Source: Sceloporus undulatus
Taxonomy: Eukaryota; Chordata; Lepidosauria; Squamata; Phrynosomatidae
Assembly: GCF_019175285.1 (NCBI RefSeq)
Contig: NC_056524.1
Span: 99,147,261 to 99,211,260, forward strand
Direction: 5' to 3'
DNA length: 64,000 nucleotides
In this document: positions 34,000 through 45,230 of the stretch, one piece after another
Layout: the number at the start of each line of letters is the position of its first letter
Numbering within the stretch: the first letter of the stretch is position 1
The notes under the pieces: generated by a model
The model's database searches: none
Seen by the model: only the letters and a program-made list of their open reading frames with translations
Told to the model about the DNA's origin: nothing
Translations under genes and position numbers: made by a program

Positions 34000-34204
34000 T
34001 CAGGATCAGTGTCAGGAATTCATTTGAATCTGTGAATTAAAGACACTAATTTAGCTGGCATGGCTCCATCCTATGGAATCTGGGGTTTTGTAGTTTGTTA
34101 TGGCACCAGACCTCTCTGACAGAGAAAGCTAAATATCTCCAAAAAACTACAAATCACAGAGTTCGATATCATTAAGCCATGGCAGTTAACACGGTGTCAA
34201 ACTG
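34000..34204. mobile_element. family A MITE, left part (split by L1)
   Basis: GCATGGCTCCATCCTATGGAATC, TTGTAGTTTGTTATGGCACCAGA and ATTAAGCCATGGCAGTTAACACGGTGTCAAACTG follow the family consensus. The element resumes after the L1 at 41099. The start is approximate. Confidence 0.65.
34190..34204. repeat. L1 target-site duplication, 5' copy
   Basis: CACGGTGTCAAACTG here and CACGGTGTCAAATTG at 41099-41113 match at 14 of 15 bases. Confidence 0.9.
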
Positions 34205-35058
34205 GAAAAGCCAGTAGTTCACCTGGATGGAGTTTCCGGTAATATGGCGGAGAGAACGCAGCGGAATCCGTGAGCGGGAGTTCCTCTGCTCTGCTTCGGG
34301 CGGGTCAATGGTTTAATTGTTATTAAATTATTGAATAAACCCTCGTGGGTAAACGAGGACCAACCTGGCCTTCAAGGATCCAGGGGACGACTGAGCCATC
34401 GGGAAGAAGGCGAAGAGAGGGAACCGAGGCTGGGAAGACTGAGGATCGTGGGTCTTTAGGCTGCCCGTAAGCAGAAGCCGTTTGGGCTTATCTCCTACCT
34501 TACCGCTTTTAAGGGGGTCTCTGCTATAGAAGCTGATAAATGGAAGAAGAGGGGATTTGGACTTTGAGGCAAGCAAACTCTGAGCTTTAAAGCGAATTGA
34601 CAAAATATAATAGCTAATTTGGACTTTACTCCCAATTTTATTTGGGGGAGAGAAAGTTTGGAGGACGTTTAAACACCAGCGGGAAAATCTGTTGGTAAAA
34701 GACAGTGATATAGATAACGTGTGGAGAGAAACATATACACAAATTTGAAATATCTTCTTATTATTGAATTATGGAGCTTATTTAAAACTTTACATTATTT
34801 GAATTATGAAGGTCAGGAAGTTCTGAAAGAATTGCTGACCTAATTTAAAGATTAACACCTGGACGACCTTAACAGCTGTCCCCAGTCAAGAGTAACCAAG
34901 GCTCAGTGGAGAAGGAAAACTACATACAAAATATAGAAACAAAGTTTTTCTGTTGTTCTCGCCGGGACATTTGGAAACTATTGAAGCCTTTGAAACTTTT
35001 GAGGTTGTTTAGTAAGGATACAATATAAATAAACCCAACAGAAAGAAAGTGCGTGGAG

Positions 35059-35393
35059 GAATAGAGGACAGCTGGCAGGACTTTACTGTTGGGGAATTTA
35101 AAACAGAGATAGAATGCAGCAGAATCGAGGACAGAAGACGGGACGACGGGAAGAATTCATTGCTGGGGAGTTTAAAAACAGAGAAAGAGTGCGGCGGAAT
35201 TGAGGACAGGGGACGGGACGTCGGAAAGAATTTATTGCTGGGGAGTTTAAAACAGAGAAAGAGTGCGGCGGAATTGAGGACAGGGGACGGGACGTCGGAA
35301 AGAATTTATTGTTGGGGCATTTAGGATAAAGAAAGAACGCGGGGGAATAGAGGACGGGAGACGAGACGACGGAGAGAACTCATTGTTTGGGAA
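35059..35393 (+). repeat. L1 5' UTR tandem array, about 74-bp units
   Basis: Units start at 35059, 35122, 35197, 35271 and 35345 with GAATNGAGGACRG. Each holds GACGGGACG, AAGAATTYATTG, TGGGGAGTTTAAAACAGA and GAAAGAGTGCGGCG. The two central units are nearly identical. By analogy with mouse L1 monomers, the array could carry the internal promoter. Confidence 0.9.
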
Positions 35394-35925
35394 GTAAGAG
35401 GATGATGAAACTGAGGGCAAAGGGAAAAGATAACAAAAGGGATTTAATAAGTGAAGATACAAAGTGCTGGTCTAAAGTGTGATTACTGGGGATACAGGGT
35501 CCTAAGTATTATATACTCCAAAGGCCTGGGTGGGAAAGCCTGAGAAAGGGAAAAATATATATAGAAAGAAGGCAACGTCTTAAAGAGTGAACAAATTATT
35601 TTTTATTACTGATAAAGTCTGCATAAGGTTTGTATAAATCTATAAAGGGAATAATTTAATTTTGGGGTATATCCTAAGAAAATTTAGACAATTCATTCTC
35701 TTGGGATTGGAATATATATGAAGTCAGGGTTAAAGAGCAAATAAATATAGAGAGGTTGAAGAAGAGGATTTAAGTTCTAAACTAATCTTTATAAAGATAT
35801 TGTATAACAAGTTACAGTGACCTGAGATTTATGATAGAAGTTATATAAGTTATAAAGAATTATATGGTGGGGTAAAGAGCGGGTTTTTAAGTTTGGTGTC
35901 ACCAAAGATATTATCTGAATCAAAA

Positions 35926-36942
35926 ATGTCTGTGGTCACTAGATTAACGGCTCAAAAACAAACGCAAGGGAGCTCCACAGCTCAGGCTAGAAGACCTTCA
36001 ATAGAATCCAAACCAGCAGAGCCCAATGAGAGAATATTAGAAGCTATAGAAAGAATGGAAAAAATTTTTAGACAAGAGTTGAAGACTTCTAGAAGTGAAA
36101 TGAGAGCGGACTTTAAGAAAGAGATAGATGAATTAAAGGCAACAATTACTGCTATGAATAATGATTTAAAAATGCTACATACAGATGTGGCAGAACTGAA
36201 GCAAAAGACTGAAACACTAGATGAAAAGACAAAAGAAATTGAAATGAAACAAAGAGTGGATACTGAAAAAGAGTTAATTAAGGAAGCGAATATTAGGAAA
36301 AAATGTCTAAAAATAAGAGGTTTAAAAGAAAGGCAGGGGGAAAATCTTTATGAAATTATTCTTCCTTTCTTAGCAGAAATTACTGAAGTAACGGTAGATT
36401 ATATGGAGGCGGAGACAGATAAGATCTATAGAGTCAGCTCTAGCATAGCCAAGAAGAAGGAGTTGCCTCGGGATATTGTGGTTTATTTTCTGAAAGAAAG
36501 GGTAAGGGATAAGGTAGTGAATGAAAGCTTTGGGAAAATGTTAAAAATAGAAGAATCTGAAATTAAAATATACCGAGATATTCCCTCTCAGATACTCCGT
36601 AGACGTAGGGAATATTATTTCTTGACAAAAATTCTGCAGGAAAAATATATAAGATATAAATGGGACATAACGGAAGGCTTGTGGGTCTACTGGAAAGAGA
36701 AAAATCAGAAAATCAACACAATTGATAAGGCAAAAAGATTATTGGAAGAAATTACAAGGAAAGCAGACACAGACACAGAAGGGAAAAATAATGGATTCAA
36801 AGAAAAAAAGAAGAAGAAGAAGAAGGAAAAACCCCAGCTCGGGTCGGGAGAACTATTAGGTGCAACTGGAGACACAAATTTACTGAACGCAGAAGAGGAA
36901 ATAGAAGAGAAAGAACCGGAATCAGAAGAAGAACAAGACTAG
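35926..36942 (+). CDS. ORF1: L1 ORF1 protein (RNA-binding chaperone)
   Basis: A 338-residue protein that coats L1 RNA as a trimer and chaperones nucleic acid during retrotransposition. Residues about 35-120 form a long heptad-rich coiled coil (ERILEAIERMEKIF onward). Residues about 123-205 match the L1 RRM-like domain (KCLKIRGLKE ... LPRDIVVYFL). Residues about 206-280 match the C-terminal domain (IKIYRDIPSQILRRRREYY). The tail is lysine-rich (seven K in a row) and then strongly acidic. I start at the ATG at 35926. An upstream in-frame TTG at 35893 would add 11 residues, but non-ATG initiation is not needed. It ends 7 bp before the ORF2 ATG, as usual for L1. The frame is intact. Confidence 0.92.
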   Translation: MSVVTRLTAQKQTQGSSTAQARRPSIESKPAEPNERILEAIERMEKIFRQELKTSRSEMRADFKKEIDELKATITAMNNDLKMLHTDVAELKQKTETLDEKTKEIEMKQRVDTEKELIKEANIRKKCLKIRGLKERQGENLYEIILPFLAEITEVTVDYMEAETDKIYRVSSSIAKKKELPRDIVVYFLKERVRDKVVNESFGKMLKIEESEIKIYRDIPSQILRRRREYYFLTKILQEKYIRYKWDITEGLWVYWKEKNQKINTIDKAKRLLEEITRKADTDTEGKNNGFKEKKKKKKKEKPQLGSGELLGATGDTNLLNAEEEIEEKEPESEEEQD

Positions 36943-36949
36943 TTATATT

Positions 36950-39900
36950 ATGAAGTTTATCTCATGGAATGTGCGTGGAATGAACACACCCCAGAAGCGA
37001 AGGCAAATATTTCATATATTAGAGAAAGAAAAAGCGGAAATATGTTGTATTCAAGAAACCCACATAAGATTGAAGGATAAAAAATATTTATTATACCCAA
37101 AATTAGGCCAGGCATTTATAGCTGCTAGGAAACAGAAAAAAAGTGGAGTAGCACTATATATATCTGAAAATATTCCAGCTAAAGAAATATTGTCAGATCC
37201 CGAAGGAAGATATGTGGCGGTAGAAATTAATAAAGAGGGGAAGACAATATTGATAATAGGTTTATATGCACCCATAGATAATAAATCGGTTTTCTATCAT
37301 AAATTGATGAAGGAAATCCTGAACCTGGAATATGAAGCATACATTATGATGGGAGACTGTAATGGGGTGGTAAATCCTTTGATGGATAGAGATCATTCAT
37401 GCAAGAAAATAAAAGAAAAACAAGGCAAGCTGCCTCAAACTTTTTTTTTGTTTAAGAGATTCTTTAAATTTAGTCGATACTTGGAGACATTTAAATGGCA
37501 ATGCCAAACAGTTTACATATTACTCAGATTCTCAAAAATCTTTATCAAGAATTGATATGATTTTGATTTCCCAAGATCTTCTTAGATATGTCAAAGAAGC
37601 TGATATATTGGCGAAAAAGATATTGGATCATAATCCTATCTCTATTAAATGGGATTCAATTAAAAAAGACAGAAGTTGGAAATTGGACGAGAATCTTTTC
37701 AAAAATCAGGATGTAGTAAAGCAAGCAAAAGAACAATTGAAATTTTATTTTAAGGAAAATTTAAATAAAGGCACTAAACTTCAAACAGTATGGGATGCCA
37801 GCAAGGCTGTTATGCGTGGTTTTTTTTATTCAAAAAAGCATTGAACAAAATAAGAAATGGAAAAATGAATATGAAAATCTAAACCAAAGAATTAAAGAGA
37901 AAGAATTAGAACTTCAGAGGAATAAAAGTAGAAAAAATATAATAACAGAGATAAAAGTTCTACAGACAAAACTAAATGTACTGTTATCAGAAGAAATAAA
38001 TAGAAAATTAAGATATGTCAGACAAAGATATTTCGAGTCAGGTAATAAATGTGGCAAATTGTTGGCATATAATTTACGAAAGAAGAGAGAAAAAAGCATA
38101 ATAACTGAGATGTGTGACAACGATAAGAGAATTACTAAAACTAAGGACATAAAAAAAGTTTGAAAAATATTATGGCAATTTATATCGTGAACAAGATAAA
38201 AAGAAAAATTTTCAGAAGGATTTAAAGAATTATTTATCAAAATTTGGCTTACCAATATTGGATGATGAACAAAAAGAAATGCTGAATAATAACATAACGA
38301 TGAATGAACTGACAGAAGTAATAAAAGACATGAAAAAAGACAAGGCCCCCGGGCCAGACGGATTTACAGCTGGCTATTATAAGATATTACAGGAGGAATT
38401 ATGCCTACCTATGTTGGAACTCATGAATGATATAACTTTCAATGGTATACCAGAAACGTGGACTAGTGCATATATTACAATAATACCTAAAAGCGGGAAA
38501 GATCTCAAAAAACCACAGAACTATCGTCCTATATCCTTACTCAATCTGGATTATAAAAATTTTTCGGCAATTGTGGCAAATAGATTGAAAAAAATATTAC
38601 AGAGAAAGATCAAAAAAGAACAGACTGGCTTTCTACCCAAACTGCAGATGAAACAAAATATAAGATATATCATTAATAAAATGGAATATTACGAAAGAAA
38701 TCCTTCCAAAAAATGTATATGCGTCTTTTTAGATGCAGAAAAAGCGTTTGACATGCTGGATTGGGATTATATGAAAGCAGTAATACAGACAACACAAATG
38801 GGTAATAAATTTTGTAATTGGATTAATATACTATATAAGACACAAACAGCCCAAATTCTTGTTAATGGAGAGAAAACTGAGATCTGTAAAATTAACAGAG
38901 GGACAAGACAAGGCTGTCCTCTTTCCCCACTGATTTTTATTTTATCTATGGAAATTTTGCTGAATCAACTCAGAGGTGATGGGACAATAATAAAATCGAA
39001 CAAAGCAACCAGTACATGTAAAGTTTTAGCATACGCCGATGATATTGCTTTGATAATAGAAGACCCTTTAGAAAATATTAATAATATTTGGAATACAATT
39101 ACAGAATTTGGAAAATTTGCAGGGTTTAAAATAAACAAAGATAAAACTCAGACACTGACCCTAAATTTAGAAGAAGAAAATTATATTCAACAACAATTTG
39201 GATTAAATATAAATAAAAAAGTGGAATATTTGGGAATATCATTAACTAAGAAAACATCTGAATTATTCGAAAACAACTACTGTACAAGCGTATGTGGAAA
39301 AAAGTAACTCAAGATTTGGATAGATGGACGAAATTGAACTTATCTTTTTTGGGCAGAATAGCTTCAATTAAAATGAATATCCTTCCACAGTTTATGTTTC
39401 TTTTTCAAAATTTGCCTATCATTAAAGATGAAAAACCGTTTACATTATGGGAACGGGAGATATTTAAATTTTTTTTGGAAGGGAAAAAAACCCCGGATAA
39501 AAAGAATTATAATGAAGGATTTAAAAGAAAATGGCGGTCTTGGTGTTCCCGATCTGAGGATTTATTACTATGCATGTGCTTTAGAGTGGATTAGGAATTG
39601 GATTAATTTGGATGATCAGGATCTATTAAGGCTGGAAGGTGCTGATCTAAGATATGGTTGGCATGGATATTTGTGTTACGATAGGAAAGAAAAACATAAT
39701 GACTTTGTCAACCATGTTGTTAGAAAATCGTTATATTCAGTATGGACAAAAATTAAAAAGAAATTCTATACTAAATTACCACCTTGGACTTCTCCACAAG
39801 AGGCGTGGGGATATGGCAGAGAACAAGCTCAAAGTACTGTCAGATATAAGAACTTGTTAAGATGGGAAGGTGATAACCCTCAAATAATTTCAATACAACA

Positions 39901-40684
39901 ATTGAAAGATATGGGCTACAACATGAATTGGTTTACATTTTATCAATTGTCAGAGAGACTAAAGATAGACTTGAAAACATGTGGAATAGAGGAAAAAGAA
40001 AATGAATTGGACAGGATACTAATTTACTCGAAGGAATCAACTATAGCTAAAATATACAAATTATTGTTAAAAAGAGAAACAGAATCTGAAGTAATCAAAG
40101 AAACTTGTGTAAAGTGGGCACAAAATTTTGGATATCCCATTCCCATAGAAGTTTGGCATAGAGTATGGGGTCAAGACCTTAAATTCACCGATAGCATGGA
40201 TTTAAAGGAAAATTTTTATAAGATGCTTTATCGTTGGCATTACGCGCTTAACAAATTAGCAAAGATGTCAGGTAATAATATTAGTTGTTGTTGGAAGTGC
40301 CAAAGTAAACAAGCTTCTTTTTACCATATATGGTGGACGTGCCCTCAGACTAGTAAATTCTGGAAAGAGGTACATAAAATTATGCAAAAAATACTGCAAA
40401 TCAAGATTAAATTTAAACCAGAAATTTTTTTATTAAATATTATAATAGACAAACAAGAACGTAAAAATCTGAAATTCATACTATACGCTTACACAGCCGC
40501 AAGACTGTGTTTCGCTCAAAAATGGAAGGACAAAAATATTCCATCAACTCAGGAATGGCTAGAAAAATGGTTAAATATGGCTCAGTTAGATAAATTAACT
40601 TTGTTAAGAAAGGACAGCTGGTCTCAAGAGTGGGAAACGAACTGGAAAAAATTATATGTATTTGCAGAAAAAATAAATGTATAA
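36950..40684 (+). pseudogene. ORF2: L1 ORF2 (endonuclease-reverse transcriptase), frame-broken
   Basis: ORF2 protein nicks target DNA and reverse-transcribes L1 RNA. The N-terminus shows the APE-type endonuclease: SWNVRG, IQETH, GLYAPID and GDCN (GDFN is commoner), then SRIDMIL near 37548. The last block reads LDHNPI where SDH is typical. The reverse transcriptase at 38258-39300 has KAPGPDGF, NYRPISLLN, FLDAEKAFD, GTRQGCPLSP, YADD (about 39032) and YLGI. The C-terminal region has the CCWKC ... HIWWTCP knuckle near 40285-40340. The frame changes near 37445 (T9), 37825 (T8), 38160 (A7 then stop), 39290 and 39470-39490 (T and A runs). Catalytic residues of the polymerase are present. As read, the ORF is not translatable whole. 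Confidence 0.9.
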
Positions 40685-41098
40685 TAATAAGTGGTGAAGA
40701 GGGATATATGTTAGGAATGTAACACATATGAATATATGAGGAAACTGTAAAGAAAGAAATGTCTTAAATACAAGTGCGAATATTTGATAATACTTGAGGA
40801 ATATATTTCCGTTGGGGAAAAGAGAATGATAATAATAACTAGGACATAATGGTCAATTCAAAAGAAATGAAACTATTGATTTAAAACAAGGTCACTTTAA
40901 TGGCAGAGCTTGTTGGGAAATTCTCCTGATGTATAGATTTGTAAAGCAGAGGGGGGAGGGTTAGGGAGGGTACCTCAGGGGAATAAAAAAGAAAAGATCA
41001 GGATGAAGATATTGGAAACTGTGAGAATCATGCATATGCATATGAACTTGTAAATATGTGTTTTCTTGATCAAATAAAAGAAATTAACAAAAAAAAAC
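40685..41098 (+). other. L1 3' UTR and polyadenylation signal
   Basis: A-rich at first, with a G-rich patch (GGGGGGAGGGTTAGGGAGGG) near 40951-40970, as in many L1 3' UTRs. AATAAA sits at 41073-41078 and a 9-base A tail precedes the duplication. Confidence 0.8.
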
Positions 41099-41145
41099 CA
41101 CGGTGTCAAATTGCATTAATTTTGCAGGGTAGATACAGCTTTAGA
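41099..41145. mobile_element. family A MITE, right part
   Basis: CACGGTGTCAAATTG (duplication) continues into CATTAATTTTGCAGGGTAGATACAGC, completing the right inverted end of the element split by the L1. Confidence 0.7.
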
Positions 41146-42300
41146 CACCTTCTCTCTGATCACATGATTTTAAAGCCAACATTTCCCGTTATCAGACCTG
41201 GCACCTTTTTAGCTTTTCTCAATCTTCCCTTAGCACTGCAAATGTTAATTAATGTTAGCAGCTTTTCCAGTGAATGAGTGCAAAAATATTACACCTTGAA
41301 GAAGATGAAAAGTAGTGATATGAAAGGTTAGAATGTGTATCCCCCAGGAGAACATGGGTTGAAATCTCTGCTTTGAAATGCTGTGATATGTATAAAGAAC
41401 CTGCAATTTGCAGGTTCTCAATAATCAGATGAAAAATCACCCCAATGAAGACCAAAGGCCTTTACATTCATAAACTTCAGTGAATATCAATTACATTATC
41501 AAATATTACACAAAACATTCTCTTAGTTCTCTTGCTGTCATTTAGTGTACAAATTGGCCCATTATGGAGCTGCAGACTTTGAGATACTATCATAGTCCTT
41601 CATTAAGGTGCCATGACTGAAATGTGGAAGCTGTCACTTGACAGAAAATGATGGTGCATGGGCACCATAAATCACAATTTGACCCATAATAGCCTTCAGC
41701 TCAGGGCCTGCCCGTGTCATTTATTTCATTTCTGAAGACATTTAGTGTCATTTATGCTAAAATGTTTGCATACTCAGCTAGATTAGTATAGAGCTACTGA
41801 AGAAGGAAGACCTAGGAAATCCCCAGGTCCTTCCCCCTGCCTGGTGCAGTGGTGAATATACACACACATCTTGATGAGTAACATTTTACATGGGCTTGGC
41901 ATGCTACTATTCACCGTTGAAACCAGGAAAGTGATTGCTATGAAAAGAAAGCAGACTAGTCTTTTGTTGATTACAACAAATAAATGAAGCTATATTTAAA
42001 ACTTATTATGCCCACCACTGGAATCCAAACTTAATCATATTTACAGTAGACCCATTCAAATGAGTGGGTTATATTTTGTTGTCTTCTTTATTTTAAAAGA
42101 AAGCAGGCCCATCCTCTGTCAGCACTGCAGTAGCAGTTGCAGTTGCTAAACCAACAAATTAGATCATGAGTGTGAAGTCTAACCACCCCTGACATGCAGC
42201 CACTATGACTTGTGACCTCTAATGACTTTCTTCTTCTTCTTTTAATGTTGTCTAAGATGGTGATCAGCTGAAAAAGGTTTCTGGTTAGGGAAAGGCCTGT
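41146..42300. other. unassigned sequence with a candidate conserved block
   Basis: No gene. 41520-41790 is listed separately. Confidence 0.35.
41520..41790. promoter_or_regulatory. candidate conserved noncoding element
   Basis: Repeat-free and complex. It has a compact palindrome CTGTCACTTGACAG (TALE/MEIS-like half sites), an ATTTAGTGTCATTTATG-type repeat, and homeodomain-like cores. Inference only; no alignment is available. Confidence 0.3.
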
Positions 42301-42309
42301 GGTGTAAAT

Positions 42310-42432
42310 CATATGGTTCCCTGGAATTTATTGAATTGCAAATCCCAGCATCCCTCATCATTGACTATCTTGCCTAGGGCTGATAGCACTTGTAATTCAA
42401 TATCATCTTCAGGGCCACATGATTCCCACCCC
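42310..42432. mobile_element. small hAT/MIR-like repeat
   Basis: GGTTCCCTGGAATTTATTG, GCAAATCCCAGCATCCCTCA and CTTCAGGGCCACATGATTCCCACCC. Related to the 2243 copy. Confidence 0.4.
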
Positions 42433-42559
42433 TGCCCTAGATGAGAGGAAGTCATCTACAATGCAGAGTAGCCAGTCCACCAACATCCCCCATGGACCAT
42501 ACCACTGTACCTTGACATTCCATCATTTTTGGTTTGAGAGTATTTGGGGAGGGCTATGA

Positions 42560-42772
42560 GAATGTCATCGTGGTTTGATCATTGGACTACAACCCTGGAG
42601 ACTAGGGTTTGATTCCCTGTTTGACCTTGGGAAAGTCACATGCTCTCAGCCTCCGAGGAAGGCAATGACAAACCCTCTCTGAACCGATCTTGCCAAGAAA
42701 ACTCCATGATAGGTTTGTCTTAGGGTTCCCATAAGTCAGGAAAAAAACTTGAAGGCACACAACAACAACAAG
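42560..42772 (+). mobile_element. tRNA-derived (CAA)n-tailed SINE
   Basis: Head CATCGTGGTTTGATCATTGG, B-box AGGGTTTGATTCCC, body GACCTTGGGAAAGTCACATG, tail AACTTGAAGGCACACAACAAC. A short internal deletion joins the B-box to the GACCTTGG block. Confidence 0.8.
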
Positions 42773-42774
42773 TA

Positions 42775-43680
42775 AATGAACTGCTCCATTTGCAACCAGT
42801 TTTAAACTAGATCTTGCAACTTTTCAGACCAAAAAAAAAAAAAAAATCACTACAAAGTTGGCATGGAAATTTTTAAATGAAACATTTAAAAGGTTTACAG
42901 GACTTTAGGACTTTAGGACCACAGAAGTGAGACTCATGGGTGGGATTCCCTTTGTCCATCCCTGCTCTGAGCCCTAGTCATGATGAGTTAAGAGAGGACG
43001 TATCTATAGTTGTGACTGCAAGAAGCATGGCTTCTGAAAATATTATTTGGGTCTCTTGCCTTATGACAGCTTTTTCCATCTCACCTGGAAGCAGATGAAG
43101 GGAGTCCATTTCATGGTTAATCCTATAATGTTAGACATTTAGCTAGATCTCTGAAAAGCATCAAATCCACTTCACACCTGGCTGGAGAATCTTGCCAGAA
43201 CATCTAATTAAAAGGAGTTCTTGAAAATGCTTAAGGCTGAATATAGGTAGAACAATTTTACCCAGTTGATTCATCCATGTTTGAGGGAAAACAGAATGTC
43301 TAATTCTGGAGAACAAACTATGTTTTCCCTAGATGAAAAGAGAGAGAGAGAAAGGAAGAAGAGGATGAACAGATGGATATGAACAACAGAATGAATTCAT
43401 GTTATATGATGGCAAAAATAACACTTTGCTGTTTTTCCCCCAAACGCTTTCCAATCTCTTCTAAAAGGAAAGGCAACCTGATTGCTTTGAAACAAAGCAC
43501 GTACCAACACAGAGAATACAAGCAGCAGCCCTTGCAAATTCTATCAACATGCTTGAAGAAGCAAGCATTGTTTGCTTGGAAGAAAATTCCTTCAGGTTGC
43601 AAATGGCCCCTGGCTTCACACTGCATGTCCCACATATAAAAGAACCTTCTTTCTCCTCAGCCCAGAGACAGATGCTTTGT
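42775..43680. other. unassigned sequence
   Basis: An A17 run lies near 42830 and an (ACTTTAGG)2 at about 42900. Open frames at 43.37-43.85 kb overlap on both strands with no domain apart from the LINE relic below. Confidence 0.35.
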
Positions 43681-43684
43681 GTCT

Positions 43685-43875
43685 TATCTCCCTTCCCTTT
43701 GGAAACTGTTCTGAAGCCTCAAAGGGTCCAATATGCTGCTGCTAGAATGCTGACTGGGTCCACTTTTATGAAGTATGTAAATCCCTTGCTGGAACAGGTT
43801 CACAGGTTCATTTCCAGACACAATTCAAATAATGGTCATGACCTATAATGCCTATACACCAGACTATTGGAAAGA
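43685..43875 (+). pseudogene. CR1/L2-type LINE ORF fragment
   Basis: Translation gives RVQYAAARMLTG, the NAAARLLTG-like block near the C-terminus of CR1/L2-group LINE polymerases. The frame is lost soon after. It abuts a GC-rich MITE. Confidence 0.5.
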
Positions 43876-43880
43876 CTCTA

Positions 43881-44228
43881 TGACCTGATACAGAGTAGCA
43901 CAAAGCACCAGCCTGGGGCCGATTTAAGGGCTTGGGAAGGCTGGGCAGCCATACGTGCCCAGCCCTACCAGTGCCCCCCATGCACCATCTTGCCATGGCC
44001 CTACTCACACGGGGCAGTTGACGATGACGGATGGGTGTCCGCATGCCCAAACGATGCTTGCCGGAGGTGGCAGTGTCAGGGTACACGAGCGCCATTATGG
44101 CACTCCTAAAAAGAAGCCGCTCTAGGTGGCTTCTTTTTAGGGAGCATGTTGGTGCCACATGGTGCAGTTGGTGCAGCGCTGATGAGGGGTAAAGACAGGC
44201 AGCATGGAGCCGCCCATCTGTATCCCCC
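43881..44228 (-). mobile_element. GC-rich 3-bp-TSD MITE (family C), minus
   Basis: CTA at 43878-43880 and 44229-44231. The left end TGACCTGATACAGAGTAGC matches the inverted right end of the 45.9-kb copy, and GCCTGGGGCCGATTTAAGGGC matches inside. A central hairpin pairs CCTAAAAAGAAGCCGC (44105-44120) with 44126-44141. Confidence 0.7.
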
Positions 44229-44231
44229 CTA

Positions 44232-44980
44232 TATCTCCCCATATGAACCTATTGGCTCTCTAATGAACTCACTGTCATTTCAGGAGCCAACTGTCAGTGC
44301 AGTCTGAGGACAATGCACTCAGATGCAGCTCAACAATAACACAGTAGAGTACAGCAACAAAGGGATCCAGCTATAGGTTTTGGCCATGCACTGACCACTT
44401 TCCACACTGAAAACATAATTCACAGACTTTCATCCAAGTCCTTGGAGGTTCTTTATCTTGAGTTACAATATTTACCAATATTTACAAACTCTCCTCACCA
44501 ACTCCCATGAACTTCTCCATCTATAGTACATCATCATACAGCATCAATCCAATCCAAACCACAAGCCATCCAATCCAACAATCCTTGTGGCCCACTTATA
44601 TACAGTATTAGCTGTAAATCACAATCTGGTGCCTCACAGCATGATGCAACATCAGCAGAGTTTGCATCATGCCATGTGATCTGACTCAGCATTTTATGGC
44701 AGTCCCACAGGATATGATGCTACCCATCAATCAAAATATTTTCACAATTATTTAAAGGAATATTTTTCTAACAGAACCTGCCAGAATCCTAACATCTACA
44801 GTGGAAGGTTTTCTCTCAGTCCGATAACCATCACAGGATCACTGTAGGATTTTATATAGTTTAATGTGAAGATATTTAATTGTTTTACCATTTTTATTGT
44901 TAAAGATTTTTTTTTAAAAAAAATAACCTGATTCTCCCTGGAAACTTTCTTCAGTCACATTCTGGCATAAAGGCAGGATA
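44232..44980. other. unassigned sequence
   Basis: No gene or named repeat. Confidence 0.35.
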
Positions 44981-44982
<2 letters not shown>

Positions 44983-45016
<34 letters not shown>

Positions 45017-45019
45017 ATT
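44983..45019. repeat. (AAAT)n microsatellite
   Basis: About nine AAAT units. Confidence 0.9.
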
Positions 45020-45184
45020 TAAAACCCACCTTTGTCATGTCTGGCCTCCAACACAGCCATTTCCTGGAGAGTAGATGATGGGGTCTAACAGAAGAGCACC
45101 AAGCTATGTGTCTATGGCTGGACATACAGTGATGATATCCTCAGGAAGCCCTGCAAGATGCTATCTTTGTTGTGCATCCAATGA

Positions 45185-45230
45185 TAATATACATGAAAGC
45201 TTATATAAAAGTAAAAACAAGTTAGTCTTG
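45185..45230 (+). mobile_element. TTAGTCT-type repeat end fused to SINE
   Basis: CATGAAAGCTTATATAAAAG and ACAAGTTAGTCTTGAGAC are the right part of the TTAGTCT family. They run straight into the SINE head. The same junction recurs at 52.86 kb. Confidence 0.6.

Larger units (their letters stand above)
34205..41098 (+). mobile_element. L1: full-length L1 LINE
   Basis: The 6.9-kb element has every expected part: a 1.7-kb 5' UTR with a tandem array, ORF1, ORF2 with endonuclease, reverse transcriptase and Cys-rich C-terminus, a 0.4-kb 3' UTR, AATAAA at 41073-41078 and a short A-run at 41089-41097. A 15-bp target duplication brackets it, so it was copied in full length by target-primed reverse transcription. 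ORF1 is open, and ORF2 is interrupted several times, mostly near homopolymers. Low duplication divergence (1/15) suggests a fairly recent insertion. Lizards are known to keep several young L1 lineages, which fits. Confidence 0.92.

Noticed and set aside
35893-35925. Extended ORF1 start at 35893
   Set aside because: The codon there is TTG. The first ATG in frame is 35926, and the core domains do not need the extension.
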